Below, in pieces: positions 1 through 9,616 of a stretch of 64,000 nt of DNA; the stretch's first letter is position 1; each line of letters opens with the position of its first letter. The stretch is from Gluconacetobacter aggeris (GTDB lineage: Bacteria > Pseudomonadota > Alphaproteobacteria > Acetobacterales > Acetobacteraceae): NCBI RefSeq assembly GCF_014174395.1, contig NZ_JABEQD010000005.1, positions 124,001 to 188,000 of the forward strand, written 5' to 3'. Both the position numbers and the translations under genes were made by a program. Under the pieces are notes generated by a model. The model worked only from the letters and a program-made list of their open reading frames with translations. It did not search any database and was not told the origin of the DNA.

Positions 1-786
1 GAGGGGCCGCTGGACCTGCTGCTGGAGCTAGCCCGGGCGCAGAAGGTCGATCTGGCACGGATTTCGATCCTGCAACTGGTCGAGCAATATCTGGCGATCG
101 TCGAATCCGCCCGCCGCATCCGCCTGGAACTGGCGGCCGACTGGCTGGTGATGGCCGCGTGGCTGGCCTGGCTGAAGTCGCGCCTGCTGCTGCCGGCCGA
201 GGACGGCGAGGATGTGGACGCCGAGGAGGCGGCCGAACTGCTCCAGGCGCGGCTGGTCGAACTGGCGCGGATCGGGCAGGCGGCGGCGTGGCTGGGCGCA
301 CGCCCGCAACTGGGCCGCGACGTGTTCGCCCGTGGCGAGCGCGAGGACCTGACGGAAATCGATCGCTCGGGACTGGCGCTGGATCTGTCGCAATTGATGG
401 GCGCCTATATGGCGGCCATGCGGCGGGGGGGGCGCAAGCGCGTCTACCAGCCCCGGCGGATGCATTTCTGGACGGTGCAGGATGCGCTGGCCCGCCTGCA
501 CCGGCTGCTGGGGGCGGACAGCATTCCCGGCGGAGGGGAGTGGTGCGAGCTTGGTGCCTTCCTGCCCGAGGGCGGGCCGGCCATGGAGGGCGAGGATGCG
601 GAAGAGCGCATCCAGCAGCGCCGGGCGGCCATGGCCGGCACGCTGATCGCCGGGTTGGAGCTGGCGCGCAACGGGACGATCGAACTGCGTCAGGACGAAC
701 AATTCGGCCGGATCATGCTGCGCCCCCATGTGGGGGGCGAAGCAGCCAACGATCCGGACATGGACAGGATGGACGCGGCGGAATGA
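1..786 (+). CDS. scpA: Segregation and condensation protein A (5' end outside window)
   Basis: Kleisin subunit of the bacterial condensin complex; with ScpB it bridges the SMC heads and helps compact and segregate the chromosome. The frame is open from base 1 and begins with EGPLDLLLELARAQKVDL, the conserved N-terminal SMC-binding segment of ScpA, so only some 20 to 30 residues are probably missing. The visible 261 residues continue to a C-terminal winged-helix-like region. The stop overlaps the scpB start by four bases (ATGA), indicating translational coupling. Family assignment rests on the N-terminal motif plus the adjacent scpB. Confidence 0.9.
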   Translation, partial: EGPLDLLLELARAQKVDLARISILQLVEQYLAIVESARRIRLELAADWLVMAAWLAWLKSRLLLPAEDGEDVDAEEAAELLQARLVELARIGQAAAWLGARPQLGRDVFARGEREDLTEIDRSGLALDLSQLMGAYMAAMRRGGRKRVYQPRRMHFWTVQDALARLHRLLGADSIPGGGEWCELGAFLPEGGPAMEGEDAEERIQQRRAAMAGTLIAGLELARNGTIELRQDEQFGRIMLRPHVGGEAANDPDMDRMDAAE

Positions 787-1517
787 CCGACGACAGCCAG
801 CAGATTCCGGTTCCGGCCGAGCCGGGTTCCGGTGACGAATCGCATGCCGCGATTGCGGGAACGCATGAGGAGGCGGGCGCGGGGGGCGTGGAACTGGCGG
901 TCCGGCTGGTGGAGGCGATGATCTTCGCCAGCCCCGACCCGGTATCGGAACGCGCGATCGCCGACCTGCTGGAGGCGCAGGGGCTGGTGCCGTCCGAGGC
1001 GGAGGATCTGGCCGCCTATGTGCGCGGGGTGATCGACGGGGTGGTGACGCGATATGCCGGGCGGGGGGTGGCGCCCGTCCTGGTGGCGGGCGGATGGCAG
1101 TTCAGGACGGCGGCCGATCTGGCGCCGCGCCTGACCCGGGTGTTGCAGCGGCCCCGGCGGCTGCCCCGGGCCACGCTGGAGAGCCTGGCGATCATTGCCT
1201 ATCACCAGCCCTGCACCCGTGCGGAAATCGAGGAAATTCGCGGCGTGTCGCTGAGCCAGCAGGTGCTGGACAATTTGCTGGAGGCGTCGCTGATCGTGCC
1301 GCGTGGCCGCAAGGAGGTTCCGGGGCGGCCGATCCTGTGGGGCACGTCGGCCGATTTCCTGCGCCATTTCGGCCTGCGCGACCTGCGCGACCTGCCGCGC
1401 CGCGAGGAGCTGCTGGTGGATGTGCCGGACAATCCGGCGCTGCGGGCCGCCGCGCCGGATGAGGCCAAGACGGATGGGGCGAAGGCGGAAGCGGTTTCCG
1501 GCCCGCCGGGGGCGTGA
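783..1517 (+). CDS. scpB: Segregation and condensation protein B
   Basis: Winged-helix partner of ScpA in the SMC condensin. The 244-residue protein has an acidic, low-complexity N-terminal tail (about residues 1-35), followed by the two winged-helix domains; the segment LESLAIIAYHQPCTRAEIEEIRG (about residues 133-155, only partly quoted by families as the ScpB signature AIIAY-QP) is highly characteristic. The ATG at 783 overlaps the scpA stop, which fixes the start. In many alphaproteobacteria tatA follows directly; here 104 noncoding bases separate it from tatB. Confidence 0.9.
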   Translation: MTDDSQQIPVPAEPGSGDESHAAIAGTHEEAGAGGVELAVRLVEAMIFASPDPVSERAIADLLEAQGLVPSEAEDLAAYVRGVIDGVVTRYAGRGVAPVLVAGGWQFRTAADLAPRLTRVLQRPRRLPRATLESLAIIAYHQPCTRAEIEEIRGVSLSQQVLDNLLEASLIVPRGRKEVPGRPILWGTSADFLRHFGLRDLRDLPRREELLVDVPDNPALRAAAPDEAKTDGAKAEAVSGPPGA

Positions 1518-1621
1518 TAGGTGTCCATCCTTTCCACCTATGTCGGCGTGTGCCGGCGTACGGTTCGCGTCATGCCACGTCTGGGTCCGTTTAATGTCCA
1601 AGTCTGAGCCAGGAATCGGTC

Positions 1622-2221
1622 ATGTTTGATTTCGCATGGTCCGAGATGGCGCTGATCGGTGTCGTCGCCCTGCTGCTGATCGGCCCCAAGGACATGCCGG
1701 TGGCGATCCGCACCATCACCGGCCTGATCAAGAAGGCCCGCAAGATGGCCTCGGAATTCCAGACCCATGTCGACGAGATGGTGCGCGAGGCGGACCTGAC
1801 CGAGGCGCGGGACGCGCTGGGTGGCATAAGGCGCTTCAATGTCCGCAACCAGATCATGCGGGCGATCGACGATGACGGCGTGCTTCAGCGCACCTTCAAC
1901 GAATCGCCGCTGGATGCGCGGCCTTCCGCGCCGCTGGTCCAGCCCCCGGCCGCGACGCCCGGTTTCGATCCGGACGGGCAGCATCGCTATGGCTACGTGC
2001 CGCCGGCGCAGCCCTATGAGGACGCCACGTTTCCGCCGGTCGCGGATGCCGGTCCGGCGCCGGCGCTGCTGCCGCCTTCCGTCGCGCGGCGGCTGGCCGC
2101 CGACCGGGCGCGGCTGCATCCGCCTGCCTTCCTGCCGCCGGTGCGGGTGATCCATGGGGCGCGACGGGTGCCCGTGGACGGGCCGGCGGTGCCGCCCGCG
2201 CCTGCGGGAGGGCCGACATAA
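1622..2221 (+). CDS. tatB: Sec-independent protein translocase TatB
   Basis: Inner-membrane subunit of the twin-arginine translocase; with TatC it forms the receptor for folded proteins carrying RR signal peptides. One N-terminal membrane helix (about residues 8-20) ends in the GPK turn at residues 21-23, followed by an amphipathic helix and a long Pro/Ala-rich cytoplasmic tail to residue 199. That long tail and the position directly before tatC favour TatB over TatA. The stop TAA shares one base with the tatC ATG. No tatA is present between scpB and this gene. Confidence 0.87.
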   Translation: MFDFAWSEMALIGVVALLLIGPKDMPVAIRTITGLIKKARKMASEFQTHVDEMVREADLTEARDALGGIRRFNVRNQIMRAIDDDGVLQRTFNESPLDARPSAPLVQPPAATPGFDPDGQHRYGYVPPAQPYEDATFPPVADAGPAPALLPPSVARRLAADRARLHPPAFLPPVRVIHGARRVPVDGPAVPPAPAGGPT

Positions 2222-3060
2222 TGGACCAAGCCAAGCCGGGAGAGACGATCCTGAACGACGATCCGGGCCATGACGATCCGATCCACGACCAGCCGATGCC
2301 GCTGCTGGAGCATCTGGTCGAACTGCGCCGCCGCCTGATCTGGTCGGCGGTGGCGTTCGGCCTGTGCTTCCTGCTGTGCTACCATTTCTCGGCGCGGATC
2401 TACCTGTTTCTCGCCCAGCCGCTGGGCGACGTGATGCGCGCGCAGGGCGAGCAGCCGCACCTGATCTATACGGCGCTGTACGAGGCATTCTTCACCTACA
2501 TCAAGGTGGCGATCTTCGGGGCGGCGTTCCTGTCTTTTCCGATGGTGGCCATGCAGGCCTGGATGTTCGTGGCGCCGGGCCTGTATCGCAGCGAGAAGCG
2601 GGCCTTCCTGCCGTTTCTGGTCGCGACCCCGATCATGTTCGTGATGGGGGCGGCGCTGGCCTATTATTTCGTCTTTCCCTTTGCCTGGAAGTTCTTCCTT
2701 TCGTTCCAGACCGCCGACGGGCAGGACGGGTTGCAGATCCAGCTCCAGGCCAAGGTGTCGGAATATCTGGCGCTGGTCATGAAGCTGATCATGGCCTTCG
2801 GCGTGGCGTTCGAGCTGCCGGTGGCGCTGACGCTGCTGGCGCGGGTGGGGATCGTGACCGCCGCCACGCTGAAGCGCTTCCGGCGCTATGCCTATGTCGG
2901 TGCCTTCGTGATCGCGGCGATCCTGACGCCGCCGGACATCATCACCCAGACCGGTCTGGCGGTGCCGCTGATCGGGTTGTACGAAATTTCCATCCTCTGC
3001 GCGCGTCTGGTCCAGCCCAAGCGCCCCGAGGAACTGGACCAGGAGAATATTCATGCATGA
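2221..3060 (+). CDS. tatC: Sec-independent protein translocase TatC
   Basis: Polytopic core of the Tat translocase that recognises the twin-arginine motif. The 279-residue protein has the family opening ([20 protein letters not shown] at about residues 26-45), then six predicted membrane segments, with the conserved LTPPDIITQ stretch before the last one. Start overlaps tatB by one base and the end overlaps serS by eight bases, so tatB, tatC and serS are probably co-transcribed. Likely clients in this window are the twin-arginine proteins at 33.2-34.5 kb, 43.2 kb and 51.8 kb. Confidence 0.95.
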   Translation: MDQAKPGETILNDDPGHDDPIHDQPMPLLEHLVELRRRLIWSAVAFGLCFLLCYHFSARIYLFLAQPLGDVMRAQGEQPHLIYTALYEAFFTYIKVAIFGAAFLSFPMVAMQAWMFVAPGLYRSEKRAFLPFLVATPIMFVMGAALAYYFVFPFAWKFFLSFQTADGQDGLQIQLQAKVSEYLALVMKLIMAFGVAFELPVALTLLARVGIVTAATLKRFRRYAYVGAFVIAAILTPPDIITQTGLAVPLIGLYEISILCARLVQPKRPEELDQENIHA

Positions 3061-4327
3061 TCTTCGCGCGCTTCGCGCCGATCCGGAGGCCTTCGACGTC
3101 GCCCTGACGCGCCGGGGGGATGCCCCCGTCGCCGCGCATGTCGTGCGGCTGGACGAGGATCGGCGCGCCGCCGTGACGGCGTTGCAGGACCGTCAGGCCC
3201 GGCGCAAGAGCCTGTCGAAGGAGATCGGGACCCTGCGCCGCACGGGTGCCAATAGCGCGGCGCTGGAGGAAGAGGCTGTCGCGCTGCGCGCGGAGATCGA
3301 GCAGCTTGAGGCGGTGGTCCGGGACCGGGATGCGGAAATCCGCGACCTGCTGGTGACGCTGCCCAACCGGCTGGATGAGGCCGTGCCCGACGGTGCGGAC
3401 GAGGCCGCGAACGTGGTGGTGCATCAGGTGGGCGAGCGGCCGAATTTCGCCTTTGCCCCGCGCGAGCATTTCGCGCTGGGCGAGGCGCTGGGCCAGATGG
3501 ATTTCGAGACCGCGTCCAAGCTGTCGGGCGCGCGCTTCGTGGTGCTGCGCGGGGCGCTGGCGCGGATGGAGCGGGCGCTGGGGCAGTTCATGCTCGACCT
3601 GCATGCGCAGGAGCATGGCTATACCGAGACGGCGGTCCCGGTGCTGGTCAATGAGGCCGCGATGTTCGGCACCGACAAGCTGCCGAAATTCGCCGACCAG
3701 TCCTTTCGCACCGAGGATGGGCGCTGGCTGGTGCCGACGGCCGAAGTGCCGCTGACCGCCAGCGTGGCGGGGGATATTCTGCCGGCTTCCGCGTTGCCGC
3801 GCCGGATGGTGGCGCTGTCTTCCTGTTTTCGCAGCGAGGCCGGGGCTTCGGGGCGCGATACGCGGGGCATGCTGCGCCAGCATCAGTTCCAGAAGGTCGA
3901 GATGGTGTCGGTCACGCGGCCGGAAGACAGCGATGCGGAACTGGAGCGCATGACGCGCTGCGCCGAGACGGTGCTGGAGCGGCTGGGCATTCCCTATCGC
4001 CGCATGCTGCTGTGCGCCGGGGATACCGGCTTTGGGGCGGCGAAGACGTTCGACCTGGAAGCGTGGCTGCCCGGGCAGGATGCATGGCGGGAGATTTCCT
4101 CCTGCTCCACCACGCGCGATTTCCAGGCGCGGCGGATGAATGCGCGCTTCCGCCCCGCCGAGGGCGAGGCACCGGAATTCGTCCACACGCTCAACGGGTC
4201 GGGCCTTGCGGTCGGGCGGACGCTGATCGCGGTGATGGAGAATTACCAGAACGAGGACGGCAGCATCACGGTGCCGGAGGTGCTGCGTCCCTATATGGGC
4301 GGGCTGGCGGTCATCACCGCCGCGTAA
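3053..4327 (+). CDS. serS: Serine--tRNA ligase
   Basis: Class II aminoacyl-tRNA synthetase that charges tRNA-Ser (and tRNA-Sec where present). Residues about 30-105 form the N-terminal coiled-coil arm that contacts the long variable arm of the tRNA; the catalytic domain shows motif 2 (CFRSEAG) and motif 3 ([10 protein letters not shown]). Length 424 is normal for the family. The start lies inside the tatC 3' end. A perfect hairpin follows the stop. Confidence 0.96.
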   Translation: MHDLRALRADPEAFDVALTRRGDAPVAAHVVRLDEDRRAAVTALQDRQARRKSLSKEIGTLRRTGANSAALEEEAVALRAEIEQLEAVVRDRDAEIRDLLVTLPNRLDEAVPDGADEAANVVVHQVGERPNFAFAPREHFALGEALGQMDFETASKLSGARFVVLRGALARMERALGQFMLDLHAQEHGYTETAVPVLVNEAAMFGTDKLPKFADQSFRTEDGRWLVPTAEVPLTASVAGDILPASALPRRMVALSSCFRSEAGASGRDTRGMLRQHQFQKVEMVSVTRPEDSDAELERMTRCAETVLERLGIPYRRMLLCAGDTGFGAAKTFDLEAWLPGQDAWREISSCSTTRDFQARRMNARFRPAEGEAPEFVHTLNGSGLAVGRTLIAVMENYQNEDGSITVPEVLRPYMGGLAVITAA

Positions 4328-4335
4328 CCCGTTTG

Positions 4336-4359
4336 CCCCCGGACGCGTGCGTCCGGGGG
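4336..4359. terminator. Bidirectional terminator hairpin between serS and the helicase gene
   Basis: Perfect 11-base inverted repeat (CCCCCGGACGC at 4336-4346, GCGTCCGGGGG at 4349-4359) with a two-base centre, sitting in the 35 bases between two convergent genes. No strong T tract on either side, so efficiency is uncertain. Confidence 0.55.
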
Positions 4360-4362
4360 GGG

Positions 4363-6801
4363 TCAGGCGCGGGCAGCCGATCGGGGCCTGCGCCCATTGC
4401 CGCCTGGGCCCTTGCCCGGCTTGTAGGGGCCGGAGCGCTTGTGTGCCGGCTGTTCGGCATTGTCCGCGCGGGCGCGGCTGCTCTGCTGGCGCAGCACGTC
4501 TTCGATCCAGTCGTTCAGGCGGGCGGTGGCGTCCTCGGCGTCCTCGCTCGCGCGGTAGGCGTCGGGGAAGCGGAGGGCCAGCCAGCGCCAGGCGACCAGA
4601 CGCTTGTGGCGTTTTTCCGCGCGTTCCAGTTCGATGCGGTCGGCGCGCTCGGCAGGGGGCAGGCGGCCGGTGCCGGGGGGGATGACCGGACGGCCGGCGG
4701 CGTGGTCGGCGGCCCACTGGACCAGGCGCTGGATGCCGTTGTCGCGGTCGTCCACCGGGCACATCGCATAGACCCAGCGCTGGGCCAGCGTGAGGCCGGT
4801 GACGCCTTCCAGCGCGGTGGCGATGGCGAAGGCCTGTTCCATGTTGGCCAGGCGGTAGTTCGGGTCGTCATGGCGCAGCACGGCGCGGCGGATGCGCGAC
4901 AGCACGCCGAACAGGCTTTCCGACCCGATTTCGGCCGCCACCGCCTGGATGATGTCGGCGTCGGGCTGGACCTGCGGGCGCAGGTCGGTGGGGTCGGCGG
5001 GCGGGGCGGCCAGCATGGCGCGCACGAAGCTGACGCTGCCCGCGCCGGCCAGGACCGCCACCACGCCCTGTTCGTGCTTGCCGTAGCGGCCGGCGCGGCC
5101 GCCGATCTGCTTGACCTCCTGCGCGTTCAGGTCGCGGGTCTGGGTACCGTCGAACTTGCGTAGCGCGGTGAAGATCACGCGCCGGATCGTCAGGTTCAGG
5201 CCCATGCCGATGGCGTCGGTCGCGATCAGGATATCGGCCGCGCCGTCGTTGAAGCGCTGGGCTTCGGCGCGGCGGACTTCGGGGCTGAGGGCGCCGTAGA
5301 CCACGGCGACCTTGCGGCCGCGTGCCAGCAGCAACGCACGCAGGTCCAGCACCTCGCGCCGGGAGAAGGCGATCAAGGCGTCGTGGGGTTTCAGGTCCTT
5401 GATCTGGACGGCTTCGCTGGCGGTGACCAGCGGACCCTTGCGTTCCAGTCGTACCTCGTCCAGCGGGTCGCCGCACAGTTCGGCGATGCGGCGGACCATC
5501 GGCACGCAGTCCGGGGCGCCCAGCACATAGAGATGTCGCGCCGGGGCGCCCATGATCGCCGCCGTCCAGGCCGCGCCGCGATCGGGGTCGGACAGCATCT
5601 GGGCCTCGTCGATGATCGCGACATCGACGGGGTTGTGCAGCGGGCACATCTCGACCGTGGCGGCCAGGTGGCGGCTGCCCGGGACGTCGATCCGCTCTTC
5701 GCCCGTGGCCAGGGATGTGGGCACGCCGCGCGCCGTCAGGGCTTCGCGGAATTCGTGGGCCAGCAGGCGCAGCGGTGCCAGGGCCATGCCGCTTTCGGCG
5801 CGGGCCAGGGCTTCCAGCGCGGTGTGGGACTTGCCGCTGTTGGTGGGGCCGGTGACCAGCGTGATGCGGCGTTTCAAGGCCCGTGCGGTCTTGAAATGCG
5901 CGGCATAGCGATCAAGTGCCGCGACGCGGGCGATGACGGCGTTGCCGACCTTGCGGGTGCCGGCGTCCGGGACCAGGGCAGGGCCGGCGGGGGCGCCGCC
6001 GCGCCATTCCGGCAGGTGCTTGCGCAGGGCCACCAGTTCCCTGGGGTCGAATTCCCAGTGTTCGGTGCCATCCGGCTGCGGCACGCGGCGGGCGACGGGC
6101 AGGCGGTTCTCGGCGATCCAGCGCAGGGCTTCCTTGCCCGAGCAACGCAGCAGGCGCGGAACCTCGGAGAAGCCGACCAGGCTGGTTTCCCACTCCTGCA
6201 GCCGGCGTTCTTCCTCGGTGCGGCGGGTACGGGCGGCCTGTTCGATCGCCTCCTGTTCCTGCCGCCTGATGTCGGCGTCGCGCCGCATGCCTTCGACGAA
6301 GCCCGATCGCGGGTCCAGGGCGAAGGCTTCGGCCACCGCGCGCGACAGGGTTTCGGTCTCGGCGGGGGTCAGGACGCGGCCGGTGCCGTCGAACAGGTCG
6401 GCGCGGACGGTTTCCACCGCCGCCTCGGGCGTGGGGGCGCTGGCGCGCAGGCGCGCGCGGACGACGACGCCGAGCGCGTCGAGCAACTGGGCGTCGGTGG
6501 GTTCGGGCTCGTCGATGGTCGCGGCGGCGGCCTCGGTATCCGCACGGGTCACCCAGACCTGACCCGCGCGGCGGGTGAGGTCCATCAGGCGCGAGCCCCA
6601 TGGCTTGCGGCGGACGGTGCAGAGGGCCGCGCGGAAGGTGGCGTCGTCGACGCGGTCCTGGCCCGGGACGAGGGCGCGGGCGACCGTGCGTTCCAGCTTG
6701 GGCAGTTCGCGGGTTTCGACCGTCAGGCCGGTTTCGGCGATGGCGGCGGCGACGGCGGTGGCGGCGGGAGAGTTGGATGTCATACCCGGTTTGTGCGCCA
6801 T
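4363..6801 (-). CDS. Suv3-type ATP-dependent RNA helicase
   Basis: Superfamily 2 helicase related to mitochondrial Suv3 and the alphaproteobacterial MgpS group; probable role in RNA remodelling or turnover. Of 812 residues the first ~310 are lineage-specific, with a charged helical stretch near residues 170-205; Walker A is GPTNSGKS (about 318-325), then the DEAQ box (IIDEAQML) and motif VI QIGGRAGR in the C-terminal RecA lobe. The C-terminus is basic and Gly/Arg/Lys rich, as in nucleic-acid-binding tails. A second in-frame ATG six codons downstream (6783) is an equally good start. Transcribed alone, convergent with serS. Confidence 0.85.
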   Translation of the reverse strand: MAHKPGMTSNSPAATAVAAAIAETGLTVETRELPKLERTVARALVPGQDRVDDATFRAALCTVRRKPWGSRLMDLTRRAGQVWVTRADTEAAAATIDEPEPTDAQLLDALGVVVRARLRASAPTPEAAVETVRADLFDGTGRVLTPAETETLSRAVAEAFALDPRSGFVEGMRRDADIRRQEQEAIEQAARTRRTEEERRLQEWETSLVGFSEVPRLLRCSGKEALRWIAENRLPVARRVPQPDGTEHWEFDPRELVALRKHLPEWRGGAPAGPALVPDAGTRKVGNAVIARVAALDRYAAHFKTARALKRRITLVTGPTNSGKSHTALEALARAESGMALAPLRLLAHEFREALTARGVPTSLATGEERIDVPGSRHLAATVEMCPLHNPVDVAIIDEAQMLSDPDRGAAWTAAIMGAPARHLYVLGAPDCVPMVRRIAELCGDPLDEVRLERKGPLVTASEAVQIKDLKPHDALIAFSRREVLDLRALLLARGRKVAVVYGALSPEVRRAEAQRFNDGAADILIATDAIGMGLNLTIRRVIFTALRKFDGTQTRDLNAQEVKQIGGRAGRYGKHEQGVVAVLAGAGSVSFVRAMLAAPPADPTDLRPQVQPDADIIQAVAAEIGSESLFGVLSRIRRAVLRHDDPNYRLANMEQAFAIATALEGVTGLTLAQRWVYAMCPVDDRDNGIQRLVQWAADHAAGRPVIPPGTGRLPPAERADRIELERAEKRHKRLVAWRWLALRFPDAYRASEDAEDATARLNDWIEDVLRQQSSRARADNAEQPAHKRSGPYKPGKGPGGNGRRPRSAARA

Positions 6802-6959
6802 CGCGCGTCAAGTCTCAACGGTCGTGCGTGGGCAGGCCTGCCGCTGCCTCAACCCTCCGATCGCGGTTTTGTGCTGGCATCGGGGGCGTTGGGTGCTTAA
6901 ACATCACTCCCTTCTGCACGAACGGGCCCCTGCCGCGGTTCGTGGCGTAGTGAATCCCT

Positions 6960-7874
6960 GTGATGACGGAGAGTTCTGATCTCATGTCCGAGACGTTGAC
7001 CATGCCTGTTGGGACCATGCCTGCCGGGACCGTGCCGAGCGGTCTGGAACCCGTTCCGGGTGAGGCGGGCGTGTATCATCTGGCCGAGCCGACCAAGACC
7101 TATGGCCACCTGAACGCCGAGACGGTGCTGACCGTTCATCACTGGACCGACCGCCTGTTCAGCTTCACCACCACCCGCGATGCGGCGCTGCGGTTCGAGA
7201 ACGGACAGTTCGCGATGATCGGCATCGAGGTCGAGGGCAAGCCGCTGCTGCGTGCCTATTCGATCGCCAGCGCAAATTACGAGGAACAGCTCGAATTCCT
7301 GTCCATCGCCGTGCCGGACGGGCCGCTGACCTCGCGCCTGCGGCACGTCAAGCCGGGTGACAAGGTGCTGATCGGCCGCAAGCCCACGGGCACGCTGCTG
7401 CTGGACAATCTGCGCCCCGGCCGCAACCTGTATTTCCTGTCCACCGGTACCGGGCTGGCGCCGTTCATGAGCCTGATCAAGGACCCGGCGGTCTATGAGC
7501 GGTTCGACAAGGTGATCCTGAGCCATACGGTGCGGATCTCGGGCGAGCTGGCCTATGCCAACCATATCCGCCACGAGCTGCCGCAGCATGAATTCCTGGG
7601 CGAGGACGTGTCGGGCAAGCTGCTGTACTATCCGGCGGTGACGCGCGAGGCGTTCGCCGTGACCGACCGCATCACCAAGCTGATCGAGTCCGGCAAGATC
7701 TTTACCGATCTGAACATTCCGGAGCTGGACCCGGAACATGACCGCGTGATGATCTGCGGTTCGCCCGAGATGCTGGCCGATACCGAGGCGCTGCTGGAAG
7801 CCCGTGGCTTCGACGAGGGCAACAATTCCAATCCCGGCGCCTATGTGGTCGAAAAGGCGTTCGCCGAACGCTGA
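6960..7874 (+). CDS. fpr: Ferredoxin--NADP(+) reductase
   Basis: FAD enzyme that exchanges electrons between NADPH and ferredoxin/flavodoxin. The core has the FAD-binding RAYSIAS motif (about residues 97-103), the STGTGLAPF nucleotide-binding loop, and ends with the VVEKAF/AER-type C-terminus of bacterial plant-type reductases. The first ~40 residues are a poorly conserved extension rich in Met, Thr and Pro; ATG at 6960 is used, but 6984 (MSETLTM) is also possible, so the N-terminus is uncertain. Followed after 12 bases by the glutathione reductase gene, making a two-gene redox operon. Confidence 0.9.
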   Translation: MMTESSDLMSETLTMPVGTMPAGTVPSGLEPVPGEAGVYHLAEPTKTYGHLNAETVLTVHHWTDRLFSFTTTRDAALRFENGQFAMIGIEVEGKPLLRAYSIASANYEEQLEFLSIAVPDGPLTSRLRHVKPGDKVLIGRKPTGTLLLDNLRPGRNLYFLSTGTGLAPFMSLIKDPAVYERFDKVILSHTVRISGELAYANHIRHELPQHEFLGEDVSGKLLYYPAVTREAFAVTDRITKLIESGKIFTDLNIPELDPEHDRVMICGSPEMLADTEALLEARGFDEGNNSNPGAYVVEKAFAER

Positions 7875-7886
7875 GCGGAAACCGAC

Positions 7887-9284
7887 ATGACGTATGATTT
7901 CGACCTGTTCGTCATCGGTGCGGGGTCGGGTGGTGTGCGCTGTGCGCGCATTGCCGCCTCGCACGGTGCCCGCGTTGCCGTCGCCGAGAACCGGCATTGG
8001 GGCGGCACCTGCGTCAATCTGGGATGTGTGCCCAAGAAGCTGATGGTCCAGGCCGCCGAATATGGCGACCTGGCCCGTGACAGCCACGGGTTCGGCTGGG
8101 ATTTCGCCCCCGGTCATCATGACTGGGCGGCCCTGATCGCCGCCAAGGACCATGAGATCGCGCGCCTGAACGGCATCTATGTCTCGATGCTGGAAAAGTC
8201 CGGGGTGACGCTGTTGACCGGCACTGCCCGGTTCGAGGATGCGCATACGATCGTGATCGGTCCGGGCGAGCTGGCGCCGGAGGCACCGGTGCGACGCGTG
8301 ACGGCGGCGCGGATCGTGATCGCGACCGGAACGCGGCCCGATCTGCCCGATATTCCGGGGATCGCGCATGCGATCTCCTCGGACCAGGCGTTTCATCTCG
8401 AGACGCGGCCGAAGCGGGTCTGCATGATCGGCGGCGGTTATATCGGGGTGGAGTTCGCCGGCATCTTCCAGGGGCTGGGGTCGGAGGTCGATCTGGTCTA
8501 TCGGCAGCATCTGCCGTTGCGCGGGTTCGACCATGATCTGCGCACGTCCCTGCATGAGGCCATTGCGGGCAGGGGCATCCGGCAGCATGCGGGGCGGTCG
8601 CCGGTTTCGATCCGGGCCCGTGGCGACGGCTATATGGTCGTGCTCGATGATGGTGCGGAGATCGAGACCGATTGCGTGTTCTTCGCCACCGGGCGCAACC
8701 CGAATGTGGGCGCGCTGGGCCTGAACCATGCGGGCGTGTCGGTGACGGCAGGGGGGCGGATTGTCGTCGATGCCGTGGGCGAGACGAATGTGCCCGGCAT
8801 CTTCGCCATTGGTGACGTGACGAACCGGCTGAACCTGACGCCGGTGGCCATCGCCGAGGGCCACAGCCTGGCCGACCGTCTGTTTGGCCACGGGCATCCG
8901 CGCGAATGGTCGCTGGAGACGACGCCCAAGGCGGTGTTCTTCTCGCCCCCGCTGGCGAGTGTGGGCCTGACCGAGGATGAGGCGGCGCGGGACGGCACGG
9001 TCGATATCTATCTGGCGCGCTTCACGCCGATGCGCCACACGCTCAGCGGCCGGACGCGCAAAACGGTGATGAAGCTGGTGGTCGATCAGGCGAGCCAGAA
9101 AATCGTCGGTGCGCATATGCTGGGCGACGACGCACCGGAGATGATGCAGGGGCTCGCCATCGCCGTGACGGCGGGACTGACCAAGCAGGATTTCGACCGC
9201 ACAGTCGGCATCCATCCGACCTCGGCCGAAGAATTCGTGACCATGCGGGCCCGTACCCGCGTGACGGTACGCACCGCGGACTGA
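7887..9284 (+). CDS. gor: Glutathione-disulfide reductase
   Basis: NADPH-dependent flavoprotein that regenerates reduced glutathione. Features: FAD motif GAGSGG near residue 11, redox-active CVNLGC (about residues 46-51), second dinucleotide motif GGGYIGVEF with downstream arginines typical of NADPH use, and the C-terminal His-Glu pair in GIHPTSAEE. Length 465 is normal. With fpr immediately upstream, the pair would supply and spend NADPH reducing power, relevant to oxidative stress in a strongly aerobic organism. Confidence 0.93.
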   Translation: MTYDFDLFVIGAGSGGVRCARIAASHGARVAVAENRHWGGTCVNLGCVPKKLMVQAAEYGDLARDSHGFGWDFAPGHHDWAALIAAKDHEIARLNGIYVSMLEKSGVTLLTGTARFEDAHTIVIGPGELAPEAPVRRVTAARIVIATGTRPDLPDIPGIAHAISSDQAFHLETRPKRVCMIGGGYIGVEFAGIFQGLGSEVDLVYRQHLPLRGFDHDLRTSLHEAIAGRGIRQHAGRSPVSIRARGDGYMVVLDDGAEIETDCVFFATGRNPNVGALGLNHAGVSVTAGGRIVVDAVGETNVPGIFAIGDVTNRLNLTPVAIAEGHSLADRLFGHGHPREWSLETTPKAVFFSPPLASVGLTEDEAARDGTVDIYLARFTPMRHTLSGRTRKTVMKLVVDQASQKIVGAHMLGDDAPEMMQGLAIAVTAGLTKQDFDRTVGIHPTSAEEFVTMRARTRVTVRTAD

Positions 9285-9616
9285 CGCCACGTGCTGCCCT
9301 GGCAGGCATCCGGTTTTTCGCCAGCCAGGGCGGCAATCAATGTTGCCGCACGCGAACGCTTGCGAAGCGTTCCGGCGTCAGCGTGAATGTTACGACCTTT
9401 CCCGAAGATCCCCCCGTGCTCCGCAGTCATGCGCGTGAGCGGCGCCGATGCCGGCTGCCTATGGCAAAGCAATGCGCATTCGAATTTCCCATAGGAAAAA
9501 CCTAATCAGAAGAAAATATTATTATTATTTCTGATGTTGAATATTTTTATTATGAAATGGAAGAGGACATCACGGTGTCATAACAAAATCCGTAAAATCC
9601 GACAGCGAGGTACACT
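9285..9616. other. 332-base spacer with AT-rich regulatory-looking segment, no gene
   Basis: Left edge of the accessory module. Contains a short hairpin just after gor (CTGCC/GGCAG near 9292-9303 followed by a TTTTT at 9314), an 8-base inverted repeat (GAACGCTT 9354-9361, AAGCGTTC 9365-9372), and from about 9475 a marked drop in GC with a run of ATT repeats. No coding frame with a ribosome site was recognised. Confidence 0.6.
9505..9535. promoter_or_regulatory. Inverted repeat upstream of the monooxygenase gene (possible operator)
   Basis: ATCAGAA (9505-9511) and TTCTGAT (9529-9535) form a 7-base dyad around an AT-only centre, 82 bases before the ATG at 9617. Position and symmetry suit an operator, possibly for the LysR protein encoded next door, but no functional evidence exists. 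Confidence 0.35.

Noticed and set aside
2942-4762. 606-codon open frame on the minus strand opposite serS
   Set aside because: Same cause: antisense to serS and the tatC end, Arg/Pro-rich, no recognisable domain.
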